A DNA stretch of 64,000 bases from positions 63,445-127,444 of the forward strand of contig JAJTGE010000001.1 in assembly GCA_021298555.1 (NCBI GenBank), in the 5' to 3' direction. The notes beneath the pieces were generated by a model. That model saw nothing but the letters and a program-made list of their open reading frames with translations, made no database searches and was not told the DNA's origin. Shown here one piece after another: positions 18,918 to 29,107 of the stretch. This DNA is from Oxalobacteraceae bacterium (GTDB lineage: Bacteria; Pseudomonadota; Gammaproteobacteria; Burkholderiales; Burkholderiaceae_D). Position 1 is the stretch's first letter, and each line of letters begins with the position of its first letter. The position numbers were made by a program, and so were the translations under genes.

Positions 18918-20024
18918 TTACGCAGAACGAAGGCGGTATTTATCGATTTTTTCTATTAGGGTAGTCCGCTGTAAATTCAGCAGACGGGCTGTTTTGGAGA
19001 CGTTACCTGACGATCGATCCAAGGCTTGCTCTATGAATGCTCTCTCAATTTGCGCCATTTTTTCTTTTAGCGACAAACCCTCAGGCGGCAACACAGGGCC
19101 ACCTTGCGCCAACATGATGATGTCTTCCACATGATTGCGCTCATCGTCTGCAGGCACCACAAAGGGGACTGTACCCGGCTCTTGCAAAGCAAACATCTGC
19201 AATACATCAGCCGACGGTGGCGCAGGTTCCTCGCCCGCCCGCTCTAACTGCAGTTTTTGCAAACCCTTGGGCAACATGGAAACAGGTATACCAGCCAGCG
19301 TGAGGTACTGACCAGCAAACAGCGTAGAGAATCGATGAACCAGGTTCGATAGCTCGCGCACATTACCCGGCCACTCGTAGGATTTTAAAGCGTCGAGGAA
19401 CTCGGGCGAAAAACTAACCGGCGTACCTTTATGCGCGAATTTTTCTGCATAATGTTTTAACAGCATCGCAACATCTTCACCGCGATCACGCAAGGGTGGC
19501 GTGGTCACAGGGAGTACATTCAATCGGTAATATAAATCTTCGCGAAAGCGGCCCTCGGCGATTTCAAATTCTAAATCGCGGTGCGTCGCGGCGATGACTC
19601 TCACATCCACTTCAACTGCGCGAGACGAACCTACTGGGTCAACCATGCGCTCTTGAAGCACACGCAAAAGCTTTACCTGCATATCTAGCGAGAGATCACC
19701 GATTTCATCTAAGAAAAGTGTGCCGCCATGGGCTAACTCAAAACGTCCCACACGATCAGCGAGCGCACCGGTGAACGCGCCTTTGCGATGACCAAAGAGC
19801 TCGCTTTCCATCAGCTCTTTGGGAATCGCTGCGCAGTTCAACGGAACAAAGTTGGCGTCAGCACGAGAGGATTGATGATGCAATGCCTGAGCAACTAATT
19901 CCTTGCCAGTGCCAGACTCACCATTGATTAGTACCGTCGCAGTCGAGTCCGCGATGGTCTCGATAAGCTTGCGTATCTCGCGCATCGGTGGACTATTACC
20001 AATGATGGGATTCGGCTGTCGCAT
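18918..20024 (-). CDS. Sigma-54-dependent transcriptional activator (AAA+ plus Fis HTH), FleQ/FlrC-like, without N-terminal receiver domain
   Basis: [44 protein letters not shown]-terminal [16 protein letters not shown]; start [13 protein letters not shown]. Confidence 0.9.
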   Translation of the reverse strand: MRQPNPIIGNSPPMREIRKLIETIADSTATVLINGESGTGKELVAQALHHQSSRADANFVPLNCAAIPKELMESELFGHRKGAFTGALADRVGRFELAHGGTLFLDEIGDLSLDMQVKLLRVLQERMVDPVGSSRAVEVDVRVIAATHRDLEFEIAEGRFREDLYYRLNVLPVTTPPLRDRGEDVAMLLKHYAEKFAHKGTPVSFSPEFLDALKSYEWPGNVRELSNLVHRFSTLFAGQYLTLAGIPVSMLPKGLQKLQLERAGEEPAPPSADVLQMFALQEPGTVPFVVPADDERNHVEDIIMLAQGGPVLPPEGLSLKEKMAQIERAFIEQALDRSSGNVSKTARLLNLQRTTLIEKIDKYRLRSA

Positions 20025-20243
20025 CAGATTGTGACCCCTGAAGGTATCGTTAAGGGTACGTAGGAGAAAATAAAGCTTGTTTAAAACCCTATTTCCCGAA
20101 TGTTTCCCGATTGGAACATACGGATGCCATACTGTCAACGTTCCAGAGCCAGCAAAATCAATGACTTAGCATATTAAAAAGATAATTCAGCAATTTAAAC
20201 TTACAAATCACCCCCTGCGAGCTCTGGCTACAATGTCAGAGTC

Positions 20244-21236
20244 ATGTCCCCGGTGACTGGAGAAATGCAGATGCATCTACTACTGCCTATAGTTTTTACC
20301 CTATCCCCCGTGCTCGGTTGGTGGTTGGGTACACCCTGGCTCACGCTTTTGTTGGCTGCCGTCGTCATTCCAGTCGCTGAATGGTTATTGCAAAACCGGC
20401 CGTCGGTTACGCCCAACTATCGCTGGGGTGCATGGCTGCCACGCATCATCATGCTAGCTGTGCTGATCGTTGCTATCAGCCTGACACTGCTATCGCAAAC
20501 CATGGAATGGAATGAGCTGGTGTGGCTTGCACTGTCGTGCGGATATGTGTGTGGCGGTATCGGCATTGTGCTCGCGCATGAGTTGGGCCACAGACGAACG
20601 ACGCTCGATCGCCTGCTTGCGCGCGCACTGCTCACTTCGATAGCGTACGGACACTATGTGCTAGAACATAATCGCGGTCATCATCGTCATGCGGCAACCT
20701 TACATGACCCGGCCACAGCACGACGCCATGAAAGTCTCTGGCATTTCATGCCACGCTATTTTTTTGGCGTGTTTAGAGACTCGTACAAATTGTCGCGCGA
20801 ACAATCGGGCAGAACGAATGAAGCCTTGATGCTGACTGCAATTGCACTCTCGTTCTTTTTGTTTGTACTTGTTATCGCAGGCTGGAAAGGGCTACTGTTT
20901 TGCATAATTCAAGCCGGGCTGGCACAGGCTCTGGTAGCCACGATTGATTATGTTGAACATTGGGGCCTTGAGCGTCGCATCATCGATGGCAAACTCCAAC
21001 GTATAAATGCCAGCCACATCTGGGATTGCGCTAATGCAGTATCGGATGCTTTATTGTTTAATCTGCCCAGACATTCATCGCACCATTTGACCCCCTCGCT
21101 CACCTGCGATGAGCTCCACCGGATTCCCGAATCGCCGCAAATGCCTACCGGTTATGCCGGCATGGTCTTGCTGGCGGTAGTGCCGCCGCTCTACAAAAAA
21201 ATTATGACCCCACGTCTACCCGTGGACAATAACTAA
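20244..21236 (+). CDS. AlkB-like membrane di-iron alkane/fatty-acid hydroxylase family protein
   Basis: Histidine boxes HELGHR, EHNRGHHRHAAT, LPRHSSHH with multiple TM segments. Confidence 0.88.
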   Translation: MSPVTGEMQMHLLLPIVFTLSPVLGWWLGTPWLTLLLAAVVIPVAEWLLQNRPSVTPNYRWGAWLPRIIMLAVLIVAISLTLLSQTMEWNELVWLALSCGYVCGGIGIVLAHELGHRRTTLDRLLARALLTSIAYGHYVLEHNRGHHRHAATLHDPATARRHESLWHFMPRYFFGVFRDSYKLSREQSGRTNEALMLTAIALSFFLFVLVIAGWKGLLFCIIQAGLAQALVATIDYVEHWGLERRIIDGKLQRINASHIWDCANAVSDALLFNLPRHSSHHLTPSLTCDELHRIPESPQMPTGYAGMVLLAVVPPLYKKIMTPRLPVDNN

Positions 21237-21268
21237 TAACAATGACCGAATAATTTGGAGACTCTGCG

Positions 21269-22318
21269 ATGGACACAAAAAAATTAAAAGAGCTACAGTG
21301 GAAAGTATTTCAAAACGTCGCTGCTGCACAGCTAGTGCCCCTCATGCGCATAGGCGATGAACTCAAGCTTTTTACCATCCTCGCTGATGTAGGCCCCTGC
21401 TCAAACGCTGACTTTGCCAAAGCCGCTGAGATTGATGCTCGCTACAGTCTGGAATGGTTATCCGCCATGTGTGCTGCAGGGTATGCCTCGTATGACACCG
21501 ACGAAGGGAAATTTTTTCTCAGTGATGAACAAGCCGCTGTTTTTGCGCATGAAGATAGCACCTCACTCATGATAGGTGCATATGACAGCCTTGCAGCGAG
21601 TGTCATGGATGAACCTAAAATTCGTGCGGCATTTAAAACCGGGCAAGGTGTCGCTTGGGGTGAACATCATCCATGTTATTTCCGTGGCACAGCACGTTTT
21701 TTCAAACCTGTTTATAAATCAAATTTAGTCTCACGCTGGTTACCTAAAATTCCTGCCCTGACTGAAAAACTCAGCGCTGGTGGAAGTTTTGCTGATGTAG
21801 GTTGCGGCCACGGTATATCCACTATGCTGATCGCTGAGCACTTTCCTGCTTCGCAGGTACATGGATTTGATTTTCATGGACCTTCTATCGATGAAGCGAA
21901 ACGACTAGCTGCCGATGCCGGGCTGTCGTCGCGCATCACATATGAGACACGCAGCGCAAAAGACTATCAAGGCACATTTGATGCGATTGCGTTTTTCGAT
22001 TGCCTGCACGATATGGGTGACCCTGTGGGAGCAGCACAACACGCTTATACTCAGTTAAATGACGGTGGCCTGCTAGTCATTATTGAACCCTTCGCCAACG
22101 ACAGATTAGAAGAAAATTTGAATGTGATCGGACAAATGTTTTACTGCGCCTCTACCATGGGCTGTGTACCTGCTTCATTGGCACAAGACGTCGGTTTGGC
22201 ACTGGGCGCGCAAGCAGGCCCTGCTCGGCTCACCATGGTGTTGAAACAAGCTGGCTTTAAAAACGTCGATGTCGTCGCCACCACGGCCACTAATATGGTG
22301 ATGTGCGCAACTAAATAA
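21269..22318 (+). CDS. SAM-dependent class I methyltransferase with N-terminal winged-helix/dimerisation domain
   Basis: FADVGCGHGISTMLIAEHFPASQVHGFDFH motif I/II. Confidence 0.85.
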   Translation: MDTKKLKELQWKVFQNVAAAQLVPLMRIGDELKLFTILADVGPCSNADFAKAAEIDARYSLEWLSAMCAAGYASYDTDEGKFFLSDEQAAVFAHEDSTSLMIGAYDSLAASVMDEPKIRAAFKTGQGVAWGEHHPCYFRGTARFFKPVYKSNLVSRWLPKIPALTEKLSAGGSFADVGCGHGISTMLIAEHFPASQVHGFDFHGPSIDEAKRLAADAGLSSRITYETRSAKDYQGTFDAIAFFDCLHDMGDPVGAAQHAYTQLNDGGLLVIIEPFANDRLEENLNVIGQMFYCASTMGCVPASLAQDVGLALGAQAGPARLTMVLKQAGFKNVDVVATTATNMVMCATK

Positions 22319-22329
22319 GCGAGAACCTC

Positions 22330-22788
22330 ATGAGCACCATTACACAACTGCGCCGCATACTGAAAGAAAGCCACACGATCGCTATTGTTGGCTTATCCGC
22401 CGATTGGTATCGACCTTCGTATTTTGCTGCCAAGTACATGCAAGAACACGGCTTTCGAATTATTCCAGTCAATCCCAAGTACACAGAAATACTGGGTGAA
22501 AAATGCTACCCCGATCTGAAATCCATACCGGACAAAGTAGATATGGTTGACGTGTTTCGCAAAAGCGCTGATTGCGCCCCCATAGCCCATGAAGCCGTTA
22601 CCATCGGTGCCAAAGTACTTTGGTTGCAGATAGGCGTAGAAAATGACGAGGCCCGCGACATCGCACAAAAAGGTGGGCTCGCGTTTGTACAAAACCGCTG
22701 TGTAAAAATTGAATACGCGCGTTTATTTGGTGGCCTGTCTTGGTTTGGTGTGAACACCCGCATTATTTCTGCCCGCCGTCCGGTATAA
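22330..22788 (+). CDS. CoA-binding domain protein (YccU family)
   Basis: IAIVGLSADWYRPSYFAAKYMQEHGFRIIPVNPKYTEILGEKCYPDLKSIP. Confidence 0.88.
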   Translation: MSTITQLRRILKESHTIAIVGLSADWYRPSYFAAKYMQEHGFRIIPVNPKYTEILGEKCYPDLKSIPDKVDMVDVFRKSADCAPIAHEAVTIGAKVLWLQIGVENDEARDIAQKGGLAFVQNRCVKIEYARLFGGLSWFGVNTRIISARRPV

Positions 22789-22875
22789 GCCGACTGCATT
22801 TCATTACCTTATACCGATACATCGACGGACTCATTTACTGATTGATTGACTGATTCATTTACGGATTACATCGCT

Positions 22876-24159
22876 ATGTCCCAAGATCATATTTACGATT
22901 TCGATACGCTTTGTCTGCATGCTGGCCAGATACCCGACGCAGCAACCGGTGCGCGTGCTGTACCTATTTATCAAACAACCTCGTTTGTGTTTGACAGCGC
23001 AGAACATGCCGCCAGTCTGTTTAATTTACAGACCTTTGGCAATGTGTATTCGCGCTTATCTAACCCTACCGTAGCCGTATTAGAAGAACGTATCGCAGCG
23101 CTGGAAGATGGTCGTGCAGCAGTTGCTACCAGCACTGGCATGGCGGCTCAGATGATTGCCATGCTGAATATTTGCGAAGCCGGTGATGAAATCGTTGCAG
23201 CACGCACGCTGTATGGCGGAACACACACGCAGTTAGATGTCAATTTTCGCAAGCTGGGTATTAATACTATTTTTGTCGACTCAGATGATCCTGAAAATTT
23301 TGCCAAGGCCATCACACCGAAAACTAAACTTCTGTATGCAGAAACCATAGGCAATCCGTCGATGAATGTACTGGACATAGAAAAAGTCGCCGCGATTGCT
23401 GCACAGGCTGATTTGCCGCTCTTTATCGACAACACCTTTGCCAGTCCTTATTTGTGCCGTCCATTTCAGTGGGGTGCTGCCGTAGTGATGCATTCCGTGA
23501 CTAAATTTTTAGGTGGGCATGGCACCACCATGGGTGGTGCGATTGTTGAATCAGGAAAATTCAACTGGGGTAATGGAAAATTTCCGACTATGACCGATCC
23601 TTCGCAGGGATATCACGGCGTGCGGTTTTACGAAACTTTTGGTGATTTTGGTTTCACCATGAAATGCCGCATGGAAGGCCTGCGTACCTTTGGCCCTGCA
23701 CTGTCGCCCATGAATGCTTTCATGCTGTTGCAAGGTGTAGAAACGCTGCATCTGCGCATGGAACGTCACTGCAGCAACACGATGACGATCGCCGAGTATC
23801 TCTCAACGCATCCTAAAGTCTCTTGGGTGAATTACCCCGGCTTAAAAAACAATCGCTATCACGCATTGGCAAACAAATACCTGCCTAAAGGTGCAGGTGC
23901 TGTTTTGTCATTTGGCGTTAAAGGAGGCGCAGCCGCTGGACAAAAATTTATAGAGAATGTGGAATTTTTATCGCATCTGGCCAATATAGGCGACGCGAAA
24001 ACGCTAGTCATTCATCCCGCATCAACGACGCATCGTCAGCTGAACGAAGAACAACAAATCGCTGCGGGTGTGCCGCCCGATTTAATACGTTTGGCAGTCG
24101 GCATAGAATCAGTGAACGATATACTTTGGGATATAGATCAGGCTCTGTCCAAAACCTGA
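22876..24159 (+). CDS. metY: O-acetylhomoserine sulfhydrylase (PLP-dependent Cys/Met metabolism)
   Basis: [59 protein letters not shown] lysine. Confidence 0.92.
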   Translation: MSQDHIYDFDTLCLHAGQIPDAATGARAVPIYQTTSFVFDSAEHAASLFNLQTFGNVYSRLSNPTVAVLEERIAALEDGRAAVATSTGMAAQMIAMLNICEAGDEIVAARTLYGGTHTQLDVNFRKLGINTIFVDSDDPENFAKAITPKTKLLYAETIGNPSMNVLDIEKVAAIAAQADLPLFIDNTFASPYLCRPFQWGAAVVMHSVTKFLGGHGTTMGGAIVESGKFNWGNGKFPTMTDPSQGYHGVRFYETFGDFGFTMKCRMEGLRTFGPALSPMNAFMLLQGVETLHLRMERHCSNTMTIAEYLSTHPKVSWVNYPGLKNNRYHALANKYLPKGAGAVLSFGVKGGAAAGQKFIENVEFLSHLANIGDAKTLVIHPASTTHRQLNEEQQIAAGVPPDLIRLAVGIESVNDILWDIDQALSKT

Positions 24160-24171
24160 TGAGGGCTTAAC

Positions 24172-25365
24172 TCAGGCGAGTAAGCGCTGCACCAGCCACA
24201 GAGTGGAAATAGCCAATACGGCGAGAGAACCCCAAACCATGATGCGTTGTTTGTTTTGCTCAGAACGAACCAACATGACAACGGGGAGCGCTACTACGAT
24301 CACGGTCGACAACTGACCAAACTCGACACCAACATTAAACGCAATCAGCGTTTCTAAAAAATAGGATGAAGACAAGCCTAAATCTTTAAGTCCGTTGGCA
24401 AAACCTAATCCGTGAATCAGTCCAAATCCAAAAGCTAGTTGCCAGTGATTCAGTTGGTATTTTTTCTGCAGATTCAATACAGCGGATACCATGATGGAAA
24501 AAGCGATCAATGATTCAATCAGTTTTTCTGGAAGTGACACCAGATTAAAGGTTGCCAGGCCCAGGGTGATGGAGTGAGCAATGGTGAATGCGGTGATCAC
24601 TTTTAAGGCAAAAAATTCTGCCTGACGGTTAACTCTGATGTTGGATGGCACCTCATCCGCTATAGCGAGATCAGCGCGTCTTTTCCATAACATCACGCCT
24701 GGCAATAGCAGTGTGATTAGGAATAGCAGATGATCAGCGCCATTCCAAATATGTTTGGCTCCTTCTTTGGCAAACAAAAATATCGTAGAAATGCGCTTAG
24801 TCTCACCCAACGCAAATCGCTGCACTGCATTGGATTGATCTATGACGGAAGAAATTTCATCGCCATTGAGTGCCAAGCGAAGGAAGGCGCGACCCAGCCT
24901 GTCGTTCTGAGTGAAAAATTCATAACGAATCACAACAAACTTCGCGCTTGATTCAATAGCAGGCCCAACGAACTGCTGTCGCACATACAAGCCGTCGTTA
25001 TGCACCGTGACTGATTGCGCAGTAAATGCTAGCGGCATCACATGCTCATCGATTTCAAGCTTTAACGATTTTTGAATCGCCTCAGTGATGGGCTCTTGCA
25101 GAGATTTGAGTTGATCAGCCGTGGGGGGCGGGTCGCTCTCTTTACCAGGCTTTTGTAATAAGTTACCCAGATCGCGAACATAAAAATCCAAGTCAACGGC
25201 GAGATGACCATCCACTTGTCGAATATTGAGATAGCTGTTTCCGGTCTGATGCGCATAGCTCGTGCTCAACGCGCCCAAGGCAAGCCATGCACAGCAGCCC
25301 AATAAAAAATGCTTCAGCCGCAATGCCACCAAAAAACTCACGCACTTACCAACGCTATCGTGCAT
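24172..25365 (-). CDS. HupE/UreJ-2-like membrane protein
   Basis: FAKEGAKHIWNGADHLLFLITLLLPG, TAFTIAHSITLGLA, GFGLIHGLGFANGL. Confidence 0.85.
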   Translation of the reverse strand: MHDSVGKCVSFLVALRLKHFLLGCCAWLALGALSTSYAHQTGNSYLNIRQVDGHLAVDLDFYVRDLGNLLQKPGKESDPPPTADQLKSLQEPITEAIQKSLKLEIDEHVMPLAFTAQSVTVHNDGLYVRQQFVGPAIESSAKFVVIRYEFFTQNDRLGRAFLRLALNGDEISSVIDQSNAVQRFALGETKRISTIFLFAKEGAKHIWNGADHLLFLITLLLPGVMLWKRRADLAIADEVPSNIRVNRQAEFFALKVITAFTIAHSITLGLATFNLVSLPEKLIESLIAFSIMVSAVLNLQKKYQLNHWQLAFGFGLIHGLGFANGLKDLGLSSSYFLETLIAFNVGVEFGQLSTVIVVALPVVMLVRSEQNKQRIMVWGSLAVLAISTLWLVQRLLA

Positions 25366-25367
25366 GA

Positions 25368-26087
25368 TTATTGGGCCAGCGCTTCAAGAGTCAGTAGTTT
25401 CAAGCTCTGCGGAAAATCCTTGTGCAACTCTTGAACCATTCTTTTGAATTTTTTTTGCCCGTCGTCTTTGGGCACGACTTGCTGATTAATCGCCTGCAGA
25501 TAATGTATACCCAGTATGAAGCGCACTTCTTCGGCACTGACCAAAGGATGTTTTGATTTCAGCAGTGCTTCGCCCAGGCCTATCATTTCCATCAATTCGT
25601 CTTTGGATTGCGAGAACGGTGTAAGAGGATTGTCGGCAAAGCTGTCATAGAAGTGACTCTTCAACAGCATGTAACGCGCATGATCGATAAACGGTGCCTT
25701 GGGATCCAGTTTTATCGCTTCACGGTAGGTCTGCAAATGTGAAATATAAAGACCTGTTTTAGGCGACGCCTCTAGCTTTTCTGGTGTTCGAGCTAATTCA
25801 TTTAACAATAATGATGTCTCCAGGCCTTTGACTATGCCATGGCTAATCATGTCTTGGTTAAACAGCTCTCTAAGTTCATCAAGCGTGACAGCAATCTGAT
25901 ATTTTGCCTTGGCACGGGCCGTAGCAGGCGCAGTGGAGTCAGCAACCGCATGCATTTCCTGAAGCTTGGCTAAATAACTTTTTCTGGCTTCGCTATTGAT
26001 GGAATCATGCGCTACCACCATTTGAGTGGTAAGCGCACTAACAACAATAACAATACCTAAAAAAAAGGGTCGCAAATTCATCATCAT
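25368..26087 (-). CDS. Hypothetical exported protein
   Basis: N-terminal signal-like hydrophobic segment; helical; adjacent to 24172-25365. Confidence 0.65.
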   Translation of the reverse strand: MMMNLRPFFLGIVIVVSALTTQMVVAHDSINSEARKSYLAKLQEMHAVADSTAPATARAKAKYQIAVTLDELRELFNQDMISHGIVKGLETSLLLNELARTPEKLEASPKTGLYISHLQTYREAIKLDPKAPFIDHARYMLLKSHFYDSFADNPLTPFSQSKDELMEMIGLGEALLKSKHPLVSAEEVRFILGIHYLQAINQQVVPKDDGQKKFKRMVQELHKDFPQSLKLLTLEALAQ

Positions 26088-26662
26088 GACTCGGCTGGCT
26101 TATCAGGCATGTCGAGTTTTTCACCATTAAAATAGGCCTTGGCACCGGCATGAACAGCCATACCAAATTTGCCTTTGCCTGGATTAACCAATTGCAGTTT
26201 ATCGGCCTCTTGCATCAATGATGCCGCAATCAAAAATCCATGATGTAAAGGCAGATCTGAACGCGTAATCAAAAGATACTTGCCGTTATCAACTAAAACT
26301 TCTAATGGCAGCGGTGCGTACTCTTCAAACGGAGGCGAACCTGTAAACATCAGACGCGCATGCATATAGGATAAAACAGTGAGCTTGCTTTGATTGGATT
26401 TCAACAAAGCAGCAATACGCGGCATATCATGCGCACGACTGACCATCGCACGACTAAGCGGCAGTTTTTCACGCAACACAGCTACCCACTCGTCTCCCAC
26501 CTCGTCGCCGGGTAAATCCGCATGCGAGGTCAGTATCTGCAGATGACGCTTACGGAAAACATCCCATTGTGCATACGGGGTATGAGCAAAACTGGAAATA
26601 GCGGGAAATGAAATACCCGCTAGCAGGCTAAGTGCTCGGGTAATGAATTGTCTTCTGAACAT
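26084..26662 (-). CDS. Hypothetical exported protein (signal peptide; distant substrate-binding-like features)
   Basis: MFRRQFITRALSLLAGISFPAISSFA; 4-nt overlap with downstream gene. Confidence 0.65.
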   Translation of the reverse strand: MFRRQFITRALSLLAGISFPAISSFAHTPYAQWDVFRKRHLQILTSHADLPGDEVGDEWVAVLREKLPLSRAMVSRAHDMPRIAALLKSNQSKLTVLSYMHARLMFTGSPPFEEYAPLPLEVLVDNGKYLLITRSDLPLHHGFLIAASLMQEADKLQLVNPGKGKFGMAVHAGAKAYFNGEKLDMPDKPAES

Positions 26663-26670
26663 GGTCTTTC

Positions 26671-26701
26671 CAAAAAAAGAGCGAGGTAAAACCTCGCTCT
26701 T
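26671..26701 (-). terminator. Strong rho-independent terminator/attenuator between acetamidase gene and downstream exported-protein gene
   Basis: Minus strand AAGAGCGAGGT-TTT-ACCTCGCTCTT then TTTTT: perfect 11-bp stem plus U-tract. Confidence 0.9.
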
Positions 26702-26723
26702 AAGTCTGCTTCATTCCAATGAT

Positions 26724-27974
26724 TTATTTATCAAAAATATTCATTGGGCAAATCGTTGTTACTGCGTAGTTAGGAACGTCAACGACGTTACTGATACGCA
26801 GATCACAAGCAACGCTGGTGACAACAAATGCTTGCTCTTTGGACAGACCTTTCGTGGTCTTGAGCCAGTCAATCATGTTGATCAGTGAGTTACGAGCAGC
26901 CAAAGTAACGTCGTTAGACAAGTTAGTCAGTGGCTTGATTTTTTCGCTATCCAAATATGTCCACTGTGGTGGTACTTCGCCAGCGGCTTTGAACGGATAA
27001 CCCACAACAGCGTGGAAGCTATCTGGCTCGAGCTTTTTAATCTGCGAACCGCCTTCGAACATAGGCTGCTTAACGACTGAAGCCATACCCTTGCGGATGG
27101 AGGTCTCAACAGTGACAACAGCACCCATTTCGATCGCTGTACCAGCCACTTCGCCATCGCCCTGTGCAAAGTGCACGTCGCCGATGAAAAGTCCGCAACC
27201 GTCAATGAAGCAAGGTAACAACAAGGTCGTACCTTCAACCATTTGCTTCACATCCATGTTACCGCCATTTTCACGTGGTGGGATGGTGCGCAAGCATCGG
27301 TCTTTATGGCTGCCTTTCGGGCCGCAAATTTCAGGTGGACGCGCGCTCGTTGGCTCAGGAGGCAGAGCAACACCGCCGGCAGCTGCCAGTTGTGTTTCAC
27401 GTGCAAACCATGCATCAACTTCTTGCGTGCCCGGCATAACGCCAACGGAACCCATAAAGCCATTCATAGGAATACGTACACCAGGAACTTCGGCTGATAC
27501 GGCCTCGACGTGGTTTAGCTTCCAGTTAGCAATAAACGGCTCGGTGTACAGATCAGGTAAAAAGCCAAAACCTGGAATGATGGTGGTGTAACCATATTCG
27601 TTAGGTGTGACGTTGATCAGTTTGATAGCCAGCACGTCACCGCGCTTTGCACCTTCGATGTAGATTGGACCGGTCATTGGGTGAATCAGATTCACGTCAA
27701 TCGCAGTCACATCTTTTGGCTTCGAATTGATATTCAAATTCGAGTCAAGCGCATCACGGGTATGCACCACAATCAAATCACCTGGCTTAGCACGAGCGAC
27801 AGGTTTGATCGCAGGGTGATAACGGTTAAAACAGTTCGGGTCTTGCTCGCAATGAGCACCCTTCTTTTTGACTTCGACTATCGTCTGAGTCTTTACTTCA
27901 GCCGTATCTGCAAAAGCAGACGGGGCAATGGCTGCGGCCAATAAGGCAGCAAGCACGGCAGGAATTAAACGCAT
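26724..27974 (-). CDS. Acetamidase/formamidase family protein with signal peptide
   Basis: Signal MRLIPAVLAALLAAAIAPSAFA; GDLIVVHTRDALD, GPIYIEGAKRGDVLAIKL, GDVHFAQGDGEVAGTAIE. Confidence 0.9.
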   Translation of the reverse strand: MRLIPAVLAALLAAAIAPSAFADTAEVKTQTIVEVKKKGAHCEQDPNCFNRYHPAIKPVARAKPGDLIVVHTRDALDSNLNINSKPKDVTAIDVNLIHPMTGPIYIEGAKRGDVLAIKLINVTPNEYGYTTIIPGFGFLPDLYTEPFIANWKLNHVEAVSAEVPGVRIPMNGFMGSVGVMPGTQEVDAWFARETQLAAAGGVALPPEPTSARPPEICGPKGSHKDRCLRTIPPRENGGNMDVKQMVEGTTLLLPCFIDGCGLFIGDVHFAQGDGEVAGTAIEMGAVVTVETSIRKGMASVVKQPMFEGGSQIKKLEPDSFHAVVGYPFKAAGEVPPQWTYLDSEKIKPLTNLSNDVTLAARNSLINMIDWLKTTKGLSKEQAFVVTSVACDLRISNVVDVPNYAVTTICPMNIFDK

Positions 27975-28039
27975 TCAAATCTCCGGTGGTGTGTAAAGAG
28001 TGGGGTTCTTACAGCGCTAAGGCGATTATTCATACCAAT

Positions 28040-28073
28040 AACAATACGAACTTAACAGTCCACCCGTATTGTT
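28040..28073. repeat. 9-bp inverted repeat with 16-nt spacer upstream of the acetamidase gene
   Basis: AACAATACG ... CGTATTGTT. Confidence 0.6.
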
Positions 28074-28305
28074 GCTAAGCAATACTTTTTTGTCCAGAGA
28101 AACTGTTTTTATCCTGTGCAACTTAAAGATTAATTCTCCACTCATAATTTCTTTATTGATATTTTTAGTGACTTACTCTCAGTTTTATTACAGCAATAAG
28201 CTATCAATTCAACAATTAGGCTTCTAATAGTTTATTTAAATATAGTTTGTATTGGGCTATACTGAATTTTCCAACCTTGCTTCTCTTATTACCATTAACG
28301 CTGAA

Positions 28306-28644
28306 ATGAATGAACAAACCACCACTGAACTTGATCTACCAAGCATGCGAGAGGCTGCTAACCACGCGTGCGCCTTGATGCGGGTCATGTCCAATCCTGA
28401 CCGCCTGATGTTGCTATGCCAGTTAGCGCTAGGCGAACGCCGCGTCGGTGAGTTAGAAGAACTGCTGGACATACAGCAGCCAACGTTGTCGCAACAACTC
28501 GCCGTACTTCGTGAAGAGGCTCTCGTAGAAACACGCCGCGAGGGCAAACAAATTTATTACCGCATAACCAGCCAGGCAGCACTGGCTGTCATGCATGTTC
28601 TTTACCAACAATTCTGCATCTCACCTGAAGGAGACTCCGCATGA
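28306..28644 (+). CDS. ArsR-family HTH regulator (BigR/SqrR-like context)
   Basis: [65 protein letters not shown]. Confidence 0.9.
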   Translation: MNEQTTTELDLPSMREAANHACALMRVMSNPDRLMLLCQLALGERRVGELEELLDIQQPTLSQQLAVLREEALVETRREGKQIYYRITSQAALAVMHVLYQQFCISPEGDSA

Positions 28645-29078
28645 ACATCGATAGCGTGCACTTTACCCCCGGCATGTCGCTGCTGGGTGGTTTGATTATT
28701 GGTCTAGCGTCAGCACTTTTTTTGCTCGCTAATGGCCGTATCGCAGGTATCAGCGGTATTTTGGGTGGACTGCTACGACCCAAAGCCGATGATGTGGTGT
28801 GGCGAGTAGCCTTTTTATTAGGGCTGGTTTTGGCGCCGGCTGTGTTGTCGCTGTTTATCGCGCCGCTTACGCCAACAATAGAGGCTGGCCCAACGACACT
28901 CATCATCGCCGGGTTACTGGTAGGCATAGGCACACGTTACGGTGGTGGTTGCACTAGCGGTCATGGCGTTTGTGGCTTGTCGCGATTGTCTCCGCGCTCA
29001 TTAATTGCCACGCTAGCTTTTATGGGTAGCGGTGTAGCTATCGTGTTCGCAATGCGTCACCTCATGGTTCATCCGTAA
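28641..29078 (+). CDS. YeeE/YedE-family sulfur transport membrane protein (first half)
   Basis: [30 protein letters not shown]. Confidence 0.9.
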   Translation: MNIDSVHFTPGMSLLGGLIIGLASALFLLANGRIAGISGILGGLLRPKADDVVWRVAFLLGLVLAPAVLSLFIAPLTPTIEAGPTTLIIAGLLVGIGTRYGGGCTSGHGVCGLSRLSPRSLIATLAFMGSGVAIVFAMRHLMVHP

Positions 29079-29107
29079 CACGGTCAACGATTCAATTGGA
29101 GCTAACA

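Noticed and set aside
22840-22870. GATT-rich short repeats (actgattgattgactgattc) upstream of metY
   Set aside because: Too short and low-complexity to assign; no regulator known for it
27091-27591. 166-aa plus-strand ORF inside the acetamidase gene
   Set aside because: Antisense shadow of a well-supported CDS; composition not protein-like
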